64,000 bases of DNA from Streptomyces sp. DG2A-72 (lineage in GTDB: Bacteria; Actinomycetota; Actinomycetes; Streptomycetales; Streptomycetaceae): the NCBI RefSeq assembly GCF_030499575.1, contig NZ_JASTLC010000001.1, positions 1,922,001 through 1,986,000 of the forward strand. Direction: 5' to 3'. Positions within the stretch are counted from its first letter, which is position 1, and each line of letters opens with the position of its first letter. The translations under genes were made by a program, and so were the position numbers. The notes below the pieces were generated by a model. That model saw only the letters and a program-made list of their open reading frames with translations, had not been told where the DNA came from and did no database searches. Positions 51,260 to 58,417 of the stretch are shown here, in pieces.

Positions 51260-51904
51260 TCACAGCCGGACCACCACCGCATACCGCTCGTCCTCCACCG
51301 CCCTCCCCCACAGCCGGGGCTGGTCCGACAGCCGTTCCACGCGCGTTTCTCCAGCGAGCGGCGCGAGCAGCTCGGTGAGCCGGTCGGCGGGTATGCCGAC
51401 CGGGCTGACCGTGCCCCACACGCCCTCGACCAGCACGAGGCGCCCTCCCCCACTGCCGAAAGCGTGGGAGGTACCCCCAGGGCGCAGCAGGTCTCGCCAG
51501 TGCCGCAGGGCGCGGCCGGGGTCGGGCAGGGCCCACAGGACATGGCGTACGAGCACGGTGTCGAACCGGTCCTCGCCCACCGGTGGCGCCGCCGCGTCAC
51601 CGACGAGGAACACGGCGTCACGGCCGGCGAGCTTCGCTCTCGCCAGCGCGACCATGGCCGGGGACAGATCGACGCCGGTGACGCGGTGCCCCTGCTCGGC
51701 CGCGAGGAGCGACAGGCTGCCGGTACCGCAGCCGAGGTCGAGGACGTCGCCCGGCCGCGGGGGCAGCCAGGCGCGCAGCCGGTCGGCCCAGGCCAGGCGC
51801 ACGTCGGGGTCGCGCAGGCCGTGGTCGGGCTCGTCGTCGAAGGTGAGGGCCGCCGCGTCCCAGTCCGCGACCGCTCCGGCGTGCGTGTTCTCGTCATCAC
51901 TCAT
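51260..51904 (-). CDS. Class I SAM-dependent methyltransferase with in-frame repeat insertion
   Basis: 214 residues. SAM-binding motif I VLDLGCGTGSLSLLAAEQGHRVTGVDLSPAM (in part, about 40-70), motif II FDTVLVRHVLWALPDPGRAL, motif III LLRPGG ... RLVLVEGVWG. Between RPGG and RLVLVEG lie ten extra residues (TSHAFGSGGG) encoded by a palindromic element (51445-51480), breaking the usual LRPGGRLVLVE. Whether activity survives is unclear. ATG at 51904. The acceptor is unknown. Confidence 0.87.
   Translation of the reverse strand: MSDDENTHAGAVADWDAAALTFDDEPDHGLRDPDVRLAWADRLRAWLPPRPGDVLDLGCGTGSLSLLAAEQGHRVTGVDLSPAMVALARAKLAGRDAVFLVGDAAAPPVGEDRFDTVLVRHVLWALPDPGRALRHWRDLLRPGGTSHAFGSGGGRLVLVEGVWGTVSPVGIPADRLTELLAPLAGETRVERLSDQPRLWGRAVEDERYAVVVRL
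51445..51480 (-). repeat. Short palindromic element inserted in the methyltransferase gene
   Basis: Plus strand CTCCCCCAC-N10-GTGGGAG followed by GTACCCCC. It adds ten codons in frame at motif III. I recall similar GTACCTCCCA-type short palindromes as frequent repeats in Streptomyces genomes (not checked). Confidence 0.6.
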
Positions 51905-52075
51905 GCTCACAGCGTGACAGCCACCACTGACACTCGAGTCCTGGTCGAGGCTCGCTCGAATGAAGGTCGAAATCGTGATGACCGCCACTGACAGCCGGGC
52001 GCCGATGAGGAACCCTCGCCGAAAGGGTCTACCTCCGTGACAACGCGGAACCCGGTAGCCCTGAAGGAGGCAGCC

Positions 52076-52210
52076 ATGCGCCGAGTCACCGTGCAGAAGC
52101 CCCTGAAGAAGACGGACGTCCGCCGGCTCCGTGAGCAGGCCGACGAGCGCCCCGCCGAGCGTTCCGAGGTCCGAAAGGACATCGCGCGCACATGGTGGCC
52201 GGACGGCTGA
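52076..52210 (+). CDS. 44-residue basic small protein
   Basis: Starts MRRVTVQKPLKKTDVRRLRE and ends IARTWWPDG. The ribosome site AAGGAGG lies five bases before the ATG at 52076, an almost ideal Shine-Dalgarno sequence. Rich in Arg, Lys and Glu with a probable single helix; two Trp at the end. Not recognised as a family. It is alone, between the divergent methyltransferase and a convergent GNAT gene. Confidence 0.6.
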   Translation: MRRVTVQKPLKKTDVRRLREQADERPAERSEVRKDIARTWWPDG

Positions 52211-52234
52211 CCGGGCGGGTGAGGTCAAGACGCG

Positions 52235-52684
52235 TCAGTGCAGCCGCTTGCTGTAGTGGATGCGGTCGTACGGCCCGTCCGCGCGATGCTCGATGACCTC
52301 GTAGCCGTATTTCGGGTAGATCTTCTGGTTCTCCCACATCATCACGTTCGTGTAGAGCCTGACCTCGGGCAGGCCGAGCGCACGCGCGCGTGCGTCCACG
52401 AACTCCAGCAGCCGTCGCCCGACGCCCTTGCCATGGGCGTCGGGGTGGACGGCGATGCTGTCGAGGAACAGATGGTCCTCGTGCGTCTCGATCACGACCA
52501 GGCCGATCACCGGATCGCCCGTGACGAACACCTTCCCCGCGGCCACGTTCGCCGCGTGGTCCGCCTCCATGGGCACCGGCACCACCCCGATGCGCTCGAT
52601 ATAGGGGCGGTACGCCGCGTCGGTGACGCTCTTCACAGCCGGTACGTCGGCGACCGCGGCGGGCCGGATCTCGTCGTCTGTCAT
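52235..52684 (-). CDS. GNAT acetyltransferase
   Basis: 149 residues. Standard GNAT: strand 4 LFLDSIAVHPDAHGKGVGRRLLEFVDARARALG with the acetyl-CoA pyrophosphate loop, then VRLYTNVMMWENQKIYPKYGYEV. The start MTDDEIRPA at 52684 is preferred to one 18 codons upstream. Substrate unknown. Confidence 0.88.
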   Translation of the reverse strand: MTDDEIRPAAVADVPAVKSVTDAAYRPYIERIGVVPVPMEADHAANVAAGKVFVTGDPVIGLVVIETHEDHLFLDSIAVHPDAHGKGVGRRLLEFVDARARALGLPEVRLYTNVMMWENQKIYPKYGYEVIEHRADGPYDRIHYSKRLH

Positions 52685-52857
52685 GTCTCGAACCGTAGCT
52701 ACCTGATCCCAGTCTGAGCACTCCCTTAAAGCAACCATAAGGATCTCCCTCCCCCGCCTCCAGCAGGCGATTTCACGGTCGTCCGGGGCTAGCTTGCTGA
52801 TCCCCCCCCCACGGGTTCCGGCCCATCGATCCAGTGACCGTTCCGAGGAGTTCCGTC

Positions 52858-53004
52858 ATGCCCGTACGCCGCAAGGTCGCCGCCGTCGCAGCCGTCGGCA
52901 TCGCCCCGCTCGCCCTGACCGCGCTGGCCGCGCTGGCCGCCGCGCCCGCGTCCGCGCACGGCTCGATGGGCGACCCGGTCAGCCGGGCTGGGAGCAGTTC
53001 CTAG
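52858..53004 (+). pseudogene. 5' fragment of a secreted AA10 lytic polysaccharide monooxygenase
   Basis: The ATG at 52858 (GAGGAG upstream) starts a signal peptide ending PASA, then mature HGSMGDPVSR. The N-terminal His is the copper-brace residue and HGSMGDPVSR is the family start. After codon 43 (base 52986) homology stops; four foreign codons and a TAG follow. The rest of the gene is found beyond the inserted TnpB element, so this is the split front end. Confidence 0.88.
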
Positions 53005-55056
53005 ATGGGTCGGTCACGGTTGGGCATTTTCGGGCAGGTCAGGGTGGCCTGCGGTGCGAGGCCTGGCGGGTGATCATCTTTGGGCATTCCCGTACGGAAT
53101 CGATCAGTTGTCTGCCAATCGCAGACACGTACGCCGTAGGGGTGAGATGTGGCGTTAGCTTCGGCTCGTCGAGATCGTCACGGATGGGGCGGGGGTGTGT
53201 GGCGTGGGAAAGCGGGCGCGTGGCGGGAAGAGGTGTGAGCTGCGCCCCTACCGTGCGCTGGTGGCCCCGTTCGTGGTCGCCCCGCCGTCCGGCTGCCGGA
53301 TCCGGACCCGGCTGCACCTCTCGCCGACGGACGCGGTGGTGCTGCGGGCGGTTGGCGAGCATCTGGGGGCGCTGGCCGGGGCGGACCTGGCGGCCCGGGT
53401 GCGGATGGGGAACGTACCGGCGGCGAACACCCGGCGGGCGGAGCGCAAGAAGGCCCTGACCTCGCAGTCGTCGTCGCGGTGGGCGGGTGCGATCACCCGC
53501 ACCTCCGAGGACCAGTACCAGCTGGGCAGGCGGGCGTTGAACGCCCGGATCGGGTCCCTGCGCCGGGCGATCAGTGCGATCGAGGCCCGTCTCGCTGTCC
53601 CGCCCGGGACCAGCGTCCGCCGGGGACGAAAGACGGTGCGCGGCTACGCCGACCATGCGGAGCGGCGGGCCAAGCAGCAGCGCCTGCAGATCCTGAAAGG
53701 CGATCTACGCCAAGCGGTGCGGGAGCGGGATCGCGGCCGGGTGCGGGTCACCCGGGGCGGGCGCAGGCTGCTGAATTCCCGCCACCACCTCTACGACAAC
53801 GCGCCCGGACCCAAGCCGCTGTCCGAGGCCGCATGGCAAGCAGAGCTGGGCGGTTGGGATGAGGAATGGTCGGCGCGGTGGATGTTCCTGACCGCGGACG
53901 GGGAGGCGGGGGCGCCGTTCGGGAACTACACCATCAGCATCAACCCCACCGACGGCGCCATCGCCCTCGTCCTGCCCGAACCCCTGCGCCAGAAGTACGC
54001 CAATGCCCCGCGCGGCCGGTATCTCCTGGACGCGGCGGCACTCTTCACCCACCGGGGCGAGCAGTGGGCCGACCGGATCACCTCGGGCGCCCCGGTACGC
54101 TACGACATCACCTACGACCCCGGACGCGGACGCTGGTATCTCGACGCCTCCTGGTCCACGGTGAAGAAGGGCCAGCCGGTTCCCATCCCCACCTTGGACA
54201 CTCTGCGCGAGCACCGGGTACTGGCGGTCGACGTCAACGCCGGCCACCTCGCCGCCTGGATCCTCGACCCGCACGGCAACCCCGTCGGCACGCCCCGCAC
54301 CGTCCCCCTGGAACTGGCGGGCCTTCCCGCCCCGACACGGGATGCCCGGCTCCGCGAGGCCGTTTCCCAGCTCATCCACCTCGCCCAGCTCCACGCCTGC
54401 GCGGCCCTGGTGATCGAGGACCTGGACTTCGCCGACGCCCGCACCACCGGCCGGGAGAAACTGGGCCGGGGCAGGCGCGGTAAGACCTTCCGCCGCACGG
54501 TGGCCGGGATCCCGACCGCGAAGTTCCGCGACCGGCTCACCGGCATGGCCCACCACGCCGGACTGTCCGTGATCGCGGTGGACCCGGCATACACCAGCAA
54601 GTGGGGCGCCCAGCACTGGCTGAACCCCCTGAAAGAACAGACTTCCACCAGCACGACCACCACCGTCACGGGGCATCATGCAGCCGCGGTGGTCGTCGGC
54701 AGACGCGGTCTGGGCTGCACGGCCCGGCGCAGGAAAGACGGACCCCGCCAAACCCCCGCCACCCACGCCGTAGGGCGTGTTGAGGTGGGGGCCGTGCGAC
54801 CGGAGGATCGCACCGGGCCAGCCGTCCCCGCAGCGCCGAGTCACCGCAGCCCAGGCCGTATGGAGCGGACGGCTCCGGTCAGGACGACGCGCGGCACCAC
54901 ACCCGGGGTGCGTCAGACGCGAACACGCCCACCCGGAAAGCACCCGCCCCACGGCCCCACCACCGTTCGGGGGCCCAGCATCCACGACCAGCAACTCGAG
55001 CTGTTCGGAATGCCCGAAACGGCCGAAACCGGCCAATCAACTTAGGAACGGTTGTT
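52987..55056 (+). mobile_element. IS200/IS605-related element carrying only a TnpB-like gene
   Basis: Bounded on the left by the end of AA10 homology and on the right by its resumption in an inverted piece. A hairpin GTCTGC-CAATC-GCAGAC (53110-53126) lies near the left end and GGCCG-AAAC-CGGCC (55021-55034) near the right end. GTTCCTA (52997-53003) and TAGGAAC (55043-55049) form a short terminal inverted match. No TnpA gene, so transposition would need one in trans. Exact ends are inferred. Confidence 0.72.
53195..55045 (+). CDS. TnpB-like RuvC-fold protein with altered third catalytic site
   Basis: 616 residues from the GTG at 53195. RuvC-I Asp is at about 346 (RVLAVDVNAGHLAAWILD) and RuvC-II Glu at about 408 (ALVIEDLDFADA), followed by VDPAYTSKWGAQHW. 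The CxxC zinc ribbon that normally follows YTS is absent, and where DxNAA (RuvC-III Asp) is expected the sequence is TGHHAAAVVVGRRGLG. The N-terminal half is basic and helical, fitting RNA/DNA binding. The last 100 residues are Pro/Arg/Thr-rich and may overlap guide-RNA sequence. Annotated relatives are usually called IS200/IS605 TnpB-related accessory proteins (recalled). Confidence 0.78.
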   Translation: MCGVGKRARGGKRCELRPYRALVAPFVVAPPSGCRIRTRLHLSPTDAVVLRAVGEHLGALAGADLAARVRMGNVPAANTRRAERKKALTSQSSSRWAGAITRTSEDQYQLGRRALNARIGSLRRAISAIEARLAVPPGTSVRRGRKTVRGYADHAERRAKQQRLQILKGDLRQAVRERDRGRVRVTRGGRRLLNSRHHLYDNAPGPKPLSEAAWQAELGGWDEEWSARWMFLTADGEAGAPFGNYTISINPTDGAIALVLPEPLRQKYANAPRGRYLLDAAALFTHRGEQWADRITSGAPVRYDITYDPGRGRWYLDASWSTVKKGQPVPIPTLDTLREHRVLAVDVNAGHLAAWILDPHGNPVGTPRTVPLELAGLPAPTRDARLREAVSQLIHLAQLHACAALVIEDLDFADARTTGREKLGRGRRGKTFRRTVAGIPTAKFRDRLTGMAHHAGLSVIAVDPAYTSKWGAQHWLNPLKEQTSTSTTTTVTGHHAAAVVVGRRGLGCTARRRKDGPRQTPATHAVGRVEVGAVRPEDRTGPAVPAAPSHRSPGRMERTAPVRTTRGTTPGVRQTRTRPPGKHPPHGPTTVRGPSIHDQQLELFGMPETAETGQST

Positions 55057-55158
55057 CAGGTCCAGGTCGTCCCAGGCCAGCGGCTGTGCCGGGTCGTAAC
55101 CGGCCTTGGTGATGTACAGCTTGAAGGTGCCCTTGTGCGGGTCCATGACACGGCACTT
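55057..55158 (-). pseudogene. Inverted central fragment of the AA10 oxygenase gene
   Basis: Minus strand reads KCRVMDPHKGTFKLYITKAG then YDPAQPLAWDDLDL, the AA10 section that should come directly before DPVATVTDPAASGG. That sequence lies next to it, but on the plus strand (from 55159). The junction at 55158/55159 is exact to the codon, so this 102-bp piece has been flipped in place. Confidence 0.82.
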
Positions 55159-55648
55159 GACCCGGTGGCGACGGTCACCGACCCGGCCGCCTCGGGCGGC
55201 TACTACACGTTCTCCGGCCGCCTGCCCGAGCGCTCTGGCAAGCATGCTGTACGCGGTCTGGCAGCGTTCGGACAGCCCGGAGGCGTTCTACTCCTGCTCG
55301 GACGTCACCTTCGGCGGCAGCAGCGCGACGACCGTTGGCTCCTCCGCGACCCCGTCCGCGCCCTCCGAGGAGCAGATCGAGGATGGTGCCGACAAGTCGA
55401 CCGTCGAACACCACGGTCACGGCGACGACGACGCGAGTACGTCCGCGGAGCCGACCACCGCGGCTCAGACCGAGGCGGTCGTCGCCAACGACCCGAAGGC
55501 GGCCGGCACTTCGGAGATCCTGGCCGAGACCGGCGGCGACAGCAGCACCCCCTACATCGCGGTCGGCGGCGCAGCCGCCCTCGCGCTGAGGGCTGCGGCC
55601 CTGTTCGCGTCGGTCCGGCGGCGCACGGTGAGCGGTGGCCGCGAGTGA
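55159..55648 (+). pseudogene. 3' fragment of the AA10 oxygenase with LAETG cell-wall sorting signal
   Basis: Begins DPVATVTDPAASGGYYTFSG and RLPERSGKH; near 55243-55247 two bases appear lost, and the sequence continues in another frame as LYAVWQRSDSPEAFYSCSDV. An acidic Thr/Ser/Ala linker, LAETGG (55520-55537), a hydrophobic helix and RRRT follow, the class E sortase signal of streptomycetes. It shows that the original enzyme was wall-anchored. Confidence 0.85.
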
Positions 55649-55716
55649 GCCGTAGGGGCACGCCGGAGGCGAACGAGCAAAAGGCGCAGCACGCCCGCTG
55701 ACACCCCTGGGGCTCC

Positions 55717-55751
55717 GGGGCCTGACCGGCGGCTCAGGCCGGTCAGGCCCC
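55717..55751. terminator. Perfect 14-bp terminator hairpin
   Basis: GGGGCCTGACCGGC, seven-base loop, GCCGGTCAGGCCCC, between the AA10 remnant and the convergent lipase gene. No T-tract on either side, as is common in Streptomyces. Confidence 0.8.
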
Positions 55752-55759
55752 GGCGCCGT

Positions 55760-56479
55760 TCAGCTGGCCCCCGATGCGCAGGTGGTCGGGGTGGCGTGGG
55801 CCGGGTCGAGGGCGTTCGCCACCTCGTGGAAGGCGATCCGGCTGAACAGCCCGATGGACACATGCTCGGAGAAGTCGAGCGGGCACAGATCCTGGAGCAG
55901 GACGTTGCGCACGCCGGATCCGCTCAGGAACTGGCTCCGGTACGGCGTGACGATCTCGTCGTACTTGGTGGCGAGGACGGTGTAGCTGACGCCGGGGACG
56001 GTGTCGCCGCCCGCGTTGAGCTTGGCGAGGAAGGCGGAGCCGGCGATCTGGTCGGCGAGCGCCGGGGTGGCGGTGGTGAGCAGGTCCTCGGCGCCCGGGA
56101 AGTACGGCAGCAGCTTGGTCAGGCCGTTGAGGTCAGTGCCGTAATTGCTGGGCGCGATGCCGACGAGTGCCTTCACCTTGGCGGCGCCGCCGAGGAACTT
56201 GACGTAGTAGCGGGGCATCATGCCGCCCTGCGCGTGGCCGACGAGGTCGGTCTCGGTGGCGCCGGTCGCGGTGAGCACCTTGTCGACGAAGGTCTTCAGC
56301 TGCTCGGCCGACTTGTCGACAGGTCCGAGGCCGTGAAAGAAGGGGACGCCCGGCAGTTGGCCGTAGTCGAGGGAGAAGACGCAGTATCCGCGGTCCTTCA
56401 GATACAGCGCGAGGCCCAGACCCAGCCAGTTGTCGACGGAGTTCCCGAAGGTGCCGTGCACCAGGACGACGGGCGTCAA
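55760..56479 (-). CDS. Lipase-like alpha/beta hydrolase, N-terminally truncated, catalytic Ser replaced by Ala
   Basis: 239 residues readable from a TTG. The oxyanion region VVLVHGTFGN, the elbow LVGHAQGGMMPRYYVKFLGG, the acid region LATKYDEIVTPY and the His region EHVSIGLFSRIAFHEV are all there. The elbow has Ala (GCG) where Ser is required (GHSQGG). The signal peptide and N-terminal strand of secreted streptomycete lipases are missing: homology begins at once after a 44-bp gap from the MarR stop. Probably a decaying gene despite the open frame. Confidence 0.8.
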   Translation of the reverse strand: MTPVVLVHGTFGNSVDNWLGLGLALYLKDRGYCVFSLDYGQLPGVPFFHGLGPVDKSAEQLKTFVDKVLTATGATETDLVGHAQGGMMPRYYVKFLGGAAKVKALVGIAPSNYGTDLNGLTKLLPYFPGAEDLLTTATPALADQIAGSAFLAKLNAGGDTVPGVSYTVLATKYDEIVTPYRSQFLSGSGVRNVLLQDLCPLDFSEHVSIGLFSRIAFHEVANALDPAHATPTTCASGAS

Positions 56480-56523
56480 GGTCAGTGCTAGTCAACGACT
56501 GTGGTAGCGCTACTGACGAAACG

Positions 56524-56967
56524 TCACCAGATGGGCCTGAGAGGGCCATAGGGCGCGATGCGTCCCAATCGGTCGCACAACGCCCGCACTTCACTCTCAC
56601 CGAGCACGTCGACCCACTCCCGCACCGCATCCGCAGCCGCCTCCTCCGCGGCCCGCGTGCAGGCCCACCCCCGCTCGGTCAGCACGACCAGCCGGGCGCG
56701 CGCGTCATCGGGATGCGGCCGGCGCTCGACATACCCCTTGCGCACAAGCTCCTCGACGAGCTGACTCGCGGCCTGCTTGGTGACCCCGAGATGGACAGCG
56801 AGGTCGGTGACCGTCGCCCCGCCGGGGGCGAGCCGAGTGAACGCGAAGCCGTGCGCGGGTCGCACCTCGAACCCGCGCGCAACGACGCCGTCGTTGATGC
56901 GCTGCGTCAGGTCGGCCGCGGCGGAGAGCAGGGCGGCAGTCAGGGCGAGGGCTTCGGAGTTCTGCAC
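56524..56967 (-). CDS. MarR-family regulator
   Basis: 147 residues. MarR winged helix: GGATVTDLAVHLGVTKQAASQLVEELVRKGYVERRPHPDDARARLVVLTERG in segments (about 50-100), between the dimerisation helices. Divergent from the cupin gene; two near-identical palindromes (56996-57012 and 57025-57039) lie between them, so it very likely represses itself and the cupin gene. Ligand unknown. Confidence 0.9.
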   Translation of the reverse strand: MQNSEALALTAALLSAAADLTQRINDGVVARGFEVRPAHGFAFTRLAPGGATVTDLAVHLGVTKQAASQLVEELVRKGYVERRPHPDDARARLVVLTERGWACTRAAEEAAADAVREWVDVLGESEVRALCDRLGRIAPYGPLRPIW

Positions 56968-56995
56968 GGGGGCATTGAAACACCCTTGACGGATC

Positions 56996-57012
56996 GGTCA
57001 AGCTGCTTGACC
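56996..57012. promoter_or_regulatory. MarR operator 1, GGTCAAGCTGCTTGACC
   Basis: Perfect 8+1+8 palindrome, 29 bp upstream of the MarR start. Confidence 0.85.
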
Positions 57013-57024
57013 ATGTTCCATATA

Positions 57025-57039
57025 GTCAAGCAGCTTGAC
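57025..57039. promoter_or_regulatory. MarR operator 2, GTCAAGCAGCTTGAC
   Basis: Perfect 7+1+7 palindrome with the same arms as operator 1; centres are 28 bp apart. 24 bp upstream of the cupin ATG, so it would block that gene's promoter or early transcript. Confidence 0.85.
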
Positions 57040-57062
57040 CATCACGGCCAGGAGGTCCACCC

Positions 57063-57437
57063 ATGCCCGTCATCCGCCCGACCGACGCCGTCACCCACGA
57101 GATCCACGGCGCCCGCTTCGTCTCGTACGCCACCCCCCGCACCGGCAGCAAGGAACTCTGCGCCTGGCGCGGTGAGATCCCGCCCGGGACCAAAGCGCCC
57201 GCGCACACCGTCAACCGGGAGGAAATCCTGCACCTGCTCGACGGCGAGCTGCTGATCACGCTCGACGGCCGTACCGACCGCGTCACGGCCGGCGACACCC
57301 TGATCATCAACCCCGGCGCGACCTTCGGCGTCGAGAACCCGACCGACCGGACCGCGCTCACCTGGGTCACCACCTCCATCGGCCTGGAGGCGGAGCTGGC
57401 CGACGGCACGCGCATCGTGCCGCCGTGGGCCAACTGA
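57063..57437 (+). CDS. Cupin-domain protein
   Basis: 124 residues forming one cupin barrel. Motif 1 is PPGTKAPAHTVNREEILHLLDGELLITLDG (in part), with His and Glu metal ligands, and motif 2 is AGDTLIINPGATFGVENPT, where the usual His is replaced. GGAGG precedes the ATG at 57063. Controlled by the divergent MarR. Possibly a small-molecule-binding or dioxygenase-like protein; no substrate can be given. Confidence 0.87.
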   Translation: MPVIRPTDAVTHEIHGARFVSYATPRTGSKELCAWRGEIPPGTKAPAHTVNREEILHLLDGELLITLDGRTDRVTAGDTLIINPGATFGVENPTDRTALTWVTTSIGLEAELADGTRIVPPWAN

Positions 57438-57454
57438 CAGATCACCGAGGAGAG

Positions 57455-58417
57455 TTACGCCGCCAGCGTCCCCGACATCACCGCGTGCGGGCCGAATTTC
57501 GCTCGCGCGCGGTCCGCCACCTCCTCGATGCGGCGGGCCTTCTCGTCCACCGGGTCGAAGGTGAGCTGGTAGGAGGCCTGTTCGGCGGGGCCGAGGGCCT
57601 CGGCGCGCAGGGTGACCGACCGTACCCGGGCACGCTGGAGGCCGAGGGCCTCGTACATGTCGTACGCGGTCCGGATGAGGGCGGCCGAGTGGGCGGTGGG
57701 TTCCTTGAGGGTGCGGGTGCGGGTGGTCGCGGTGCGGTCGGCGTAGCGCACGGTGAGGGTCAGGGTGCCGCAGACCTTCTCCAGGGCGCGCAGCCGGGCG
57801 CCCAGTTCCTCGGCGGCCGAGAGCAGGGCGCGGCGGTGCCGGTCGGGGTCCAGCTCGTCGCGGCGGAAGGGGCGTTCGGCGGCGAGGGAGCTGGAGACGG
57901 CGTTCGGTACGACCCGGCCGCGGTCGAAGCCGTTCGCCTTCTCGCGCAGCTCACGGCCGGTCTTCGCGCCGACCAGGCGCTGGAGCGTGGACAGGGGGGC
58001 GGCGGCGACCAGGCCGAGGGTGTCGAGGCCGTACTCGCACAGGGTGCGGGCGGTCGCGGTGCCGACGCCGGGGAGCGCGGTGACGGGCAGCTCGGCGATG
58101 CCGTCCGGCCCTTCGGGCAGCTCATGGGTCACCCCGGGCCGGGCGTCGTGCAGCGCCATACGGGCCAGCATCGGGCCGGGCCCGGCGCCGATCGCACAGT
58201 CGACCCCGTGCAGGGCCAGGGAGCGGACGCGGATCACCGCCGCCAGTTCGACGGCGCTGCGCCCGAAGTACCGCTCGGCGCCCCGCAGATCGGCCAGCGC
58301 CCCGTCCGGCGGCAGCGCCTCGACGACCGGCGTGAACTCCTCGAGCAACCCGATCAGCTCCGGCAGGGCCGCCTCGTGCACCGGCGGCAGCTGGAAACGT
58401 ACGCAGAGGATGGTCAT
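57455..58417 (-). CDS. imuB: ImuB-like Y-family polymerase homologue
   Basis: 320 residues with the Y-family layout but no full active site. In the palm, where active DinB has DxD and SxDE acids, I read CVRFQLPPVHEA and ALPPDGALADLRG; the carboxylate set is missing. The finger/thumb parts (GAGPGPMLARMALHDA; LPGVGTATARTLCEYGLDTLG helix-hairpin-helix; LERP-like AAERPFRRDELD) remain. ImuB in mycobacteria is likewise inactive and recruits DnaE2 to the clamp. Start overlaps the dnaE2 stop (ATGA). Confidence 0.82.
   Translation of the reverse strand: MTILCVRFQLPPVHEAALPELIGLLEEFTPVVEALPPDGALADLRGAERYFGRSAVELAAVIRVRSLALHGVDCAIGAGPGPMLARMALHDARPGVTHELPEGPDGIAELPVTALPGVGTATARTLCEYGLDTLGLVAAAPLSTLQRLVGAKTGRELREKANGFDRGRVVPNAVSSSLAAERPFRRDELDPDRHRRALLSAAEELGARLRALEKVCGTLTLTVRYADRTATTRTRTLKEPTAHSAALIRTAYDMYEALGLQRARVRSVTLRAEALGPAEQASYQLTFDPVDEKARRIEEVADRARAKFGPHAVMSGTLAA

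Noticed and set aside
52979..53460. Separate short genes at the left end of the TnpB element
   Set aside because: Several short frames exist, but none has a ribosome site or homology; the region is explained as element end plus TnpB leader.
56485..57255. Plus-strand frame across the MarR gene and cupin start
   Set aside because: Overlaps the MarR gene and its operators in antisense and the cupin gene in a wrong frame; no family resemblance.
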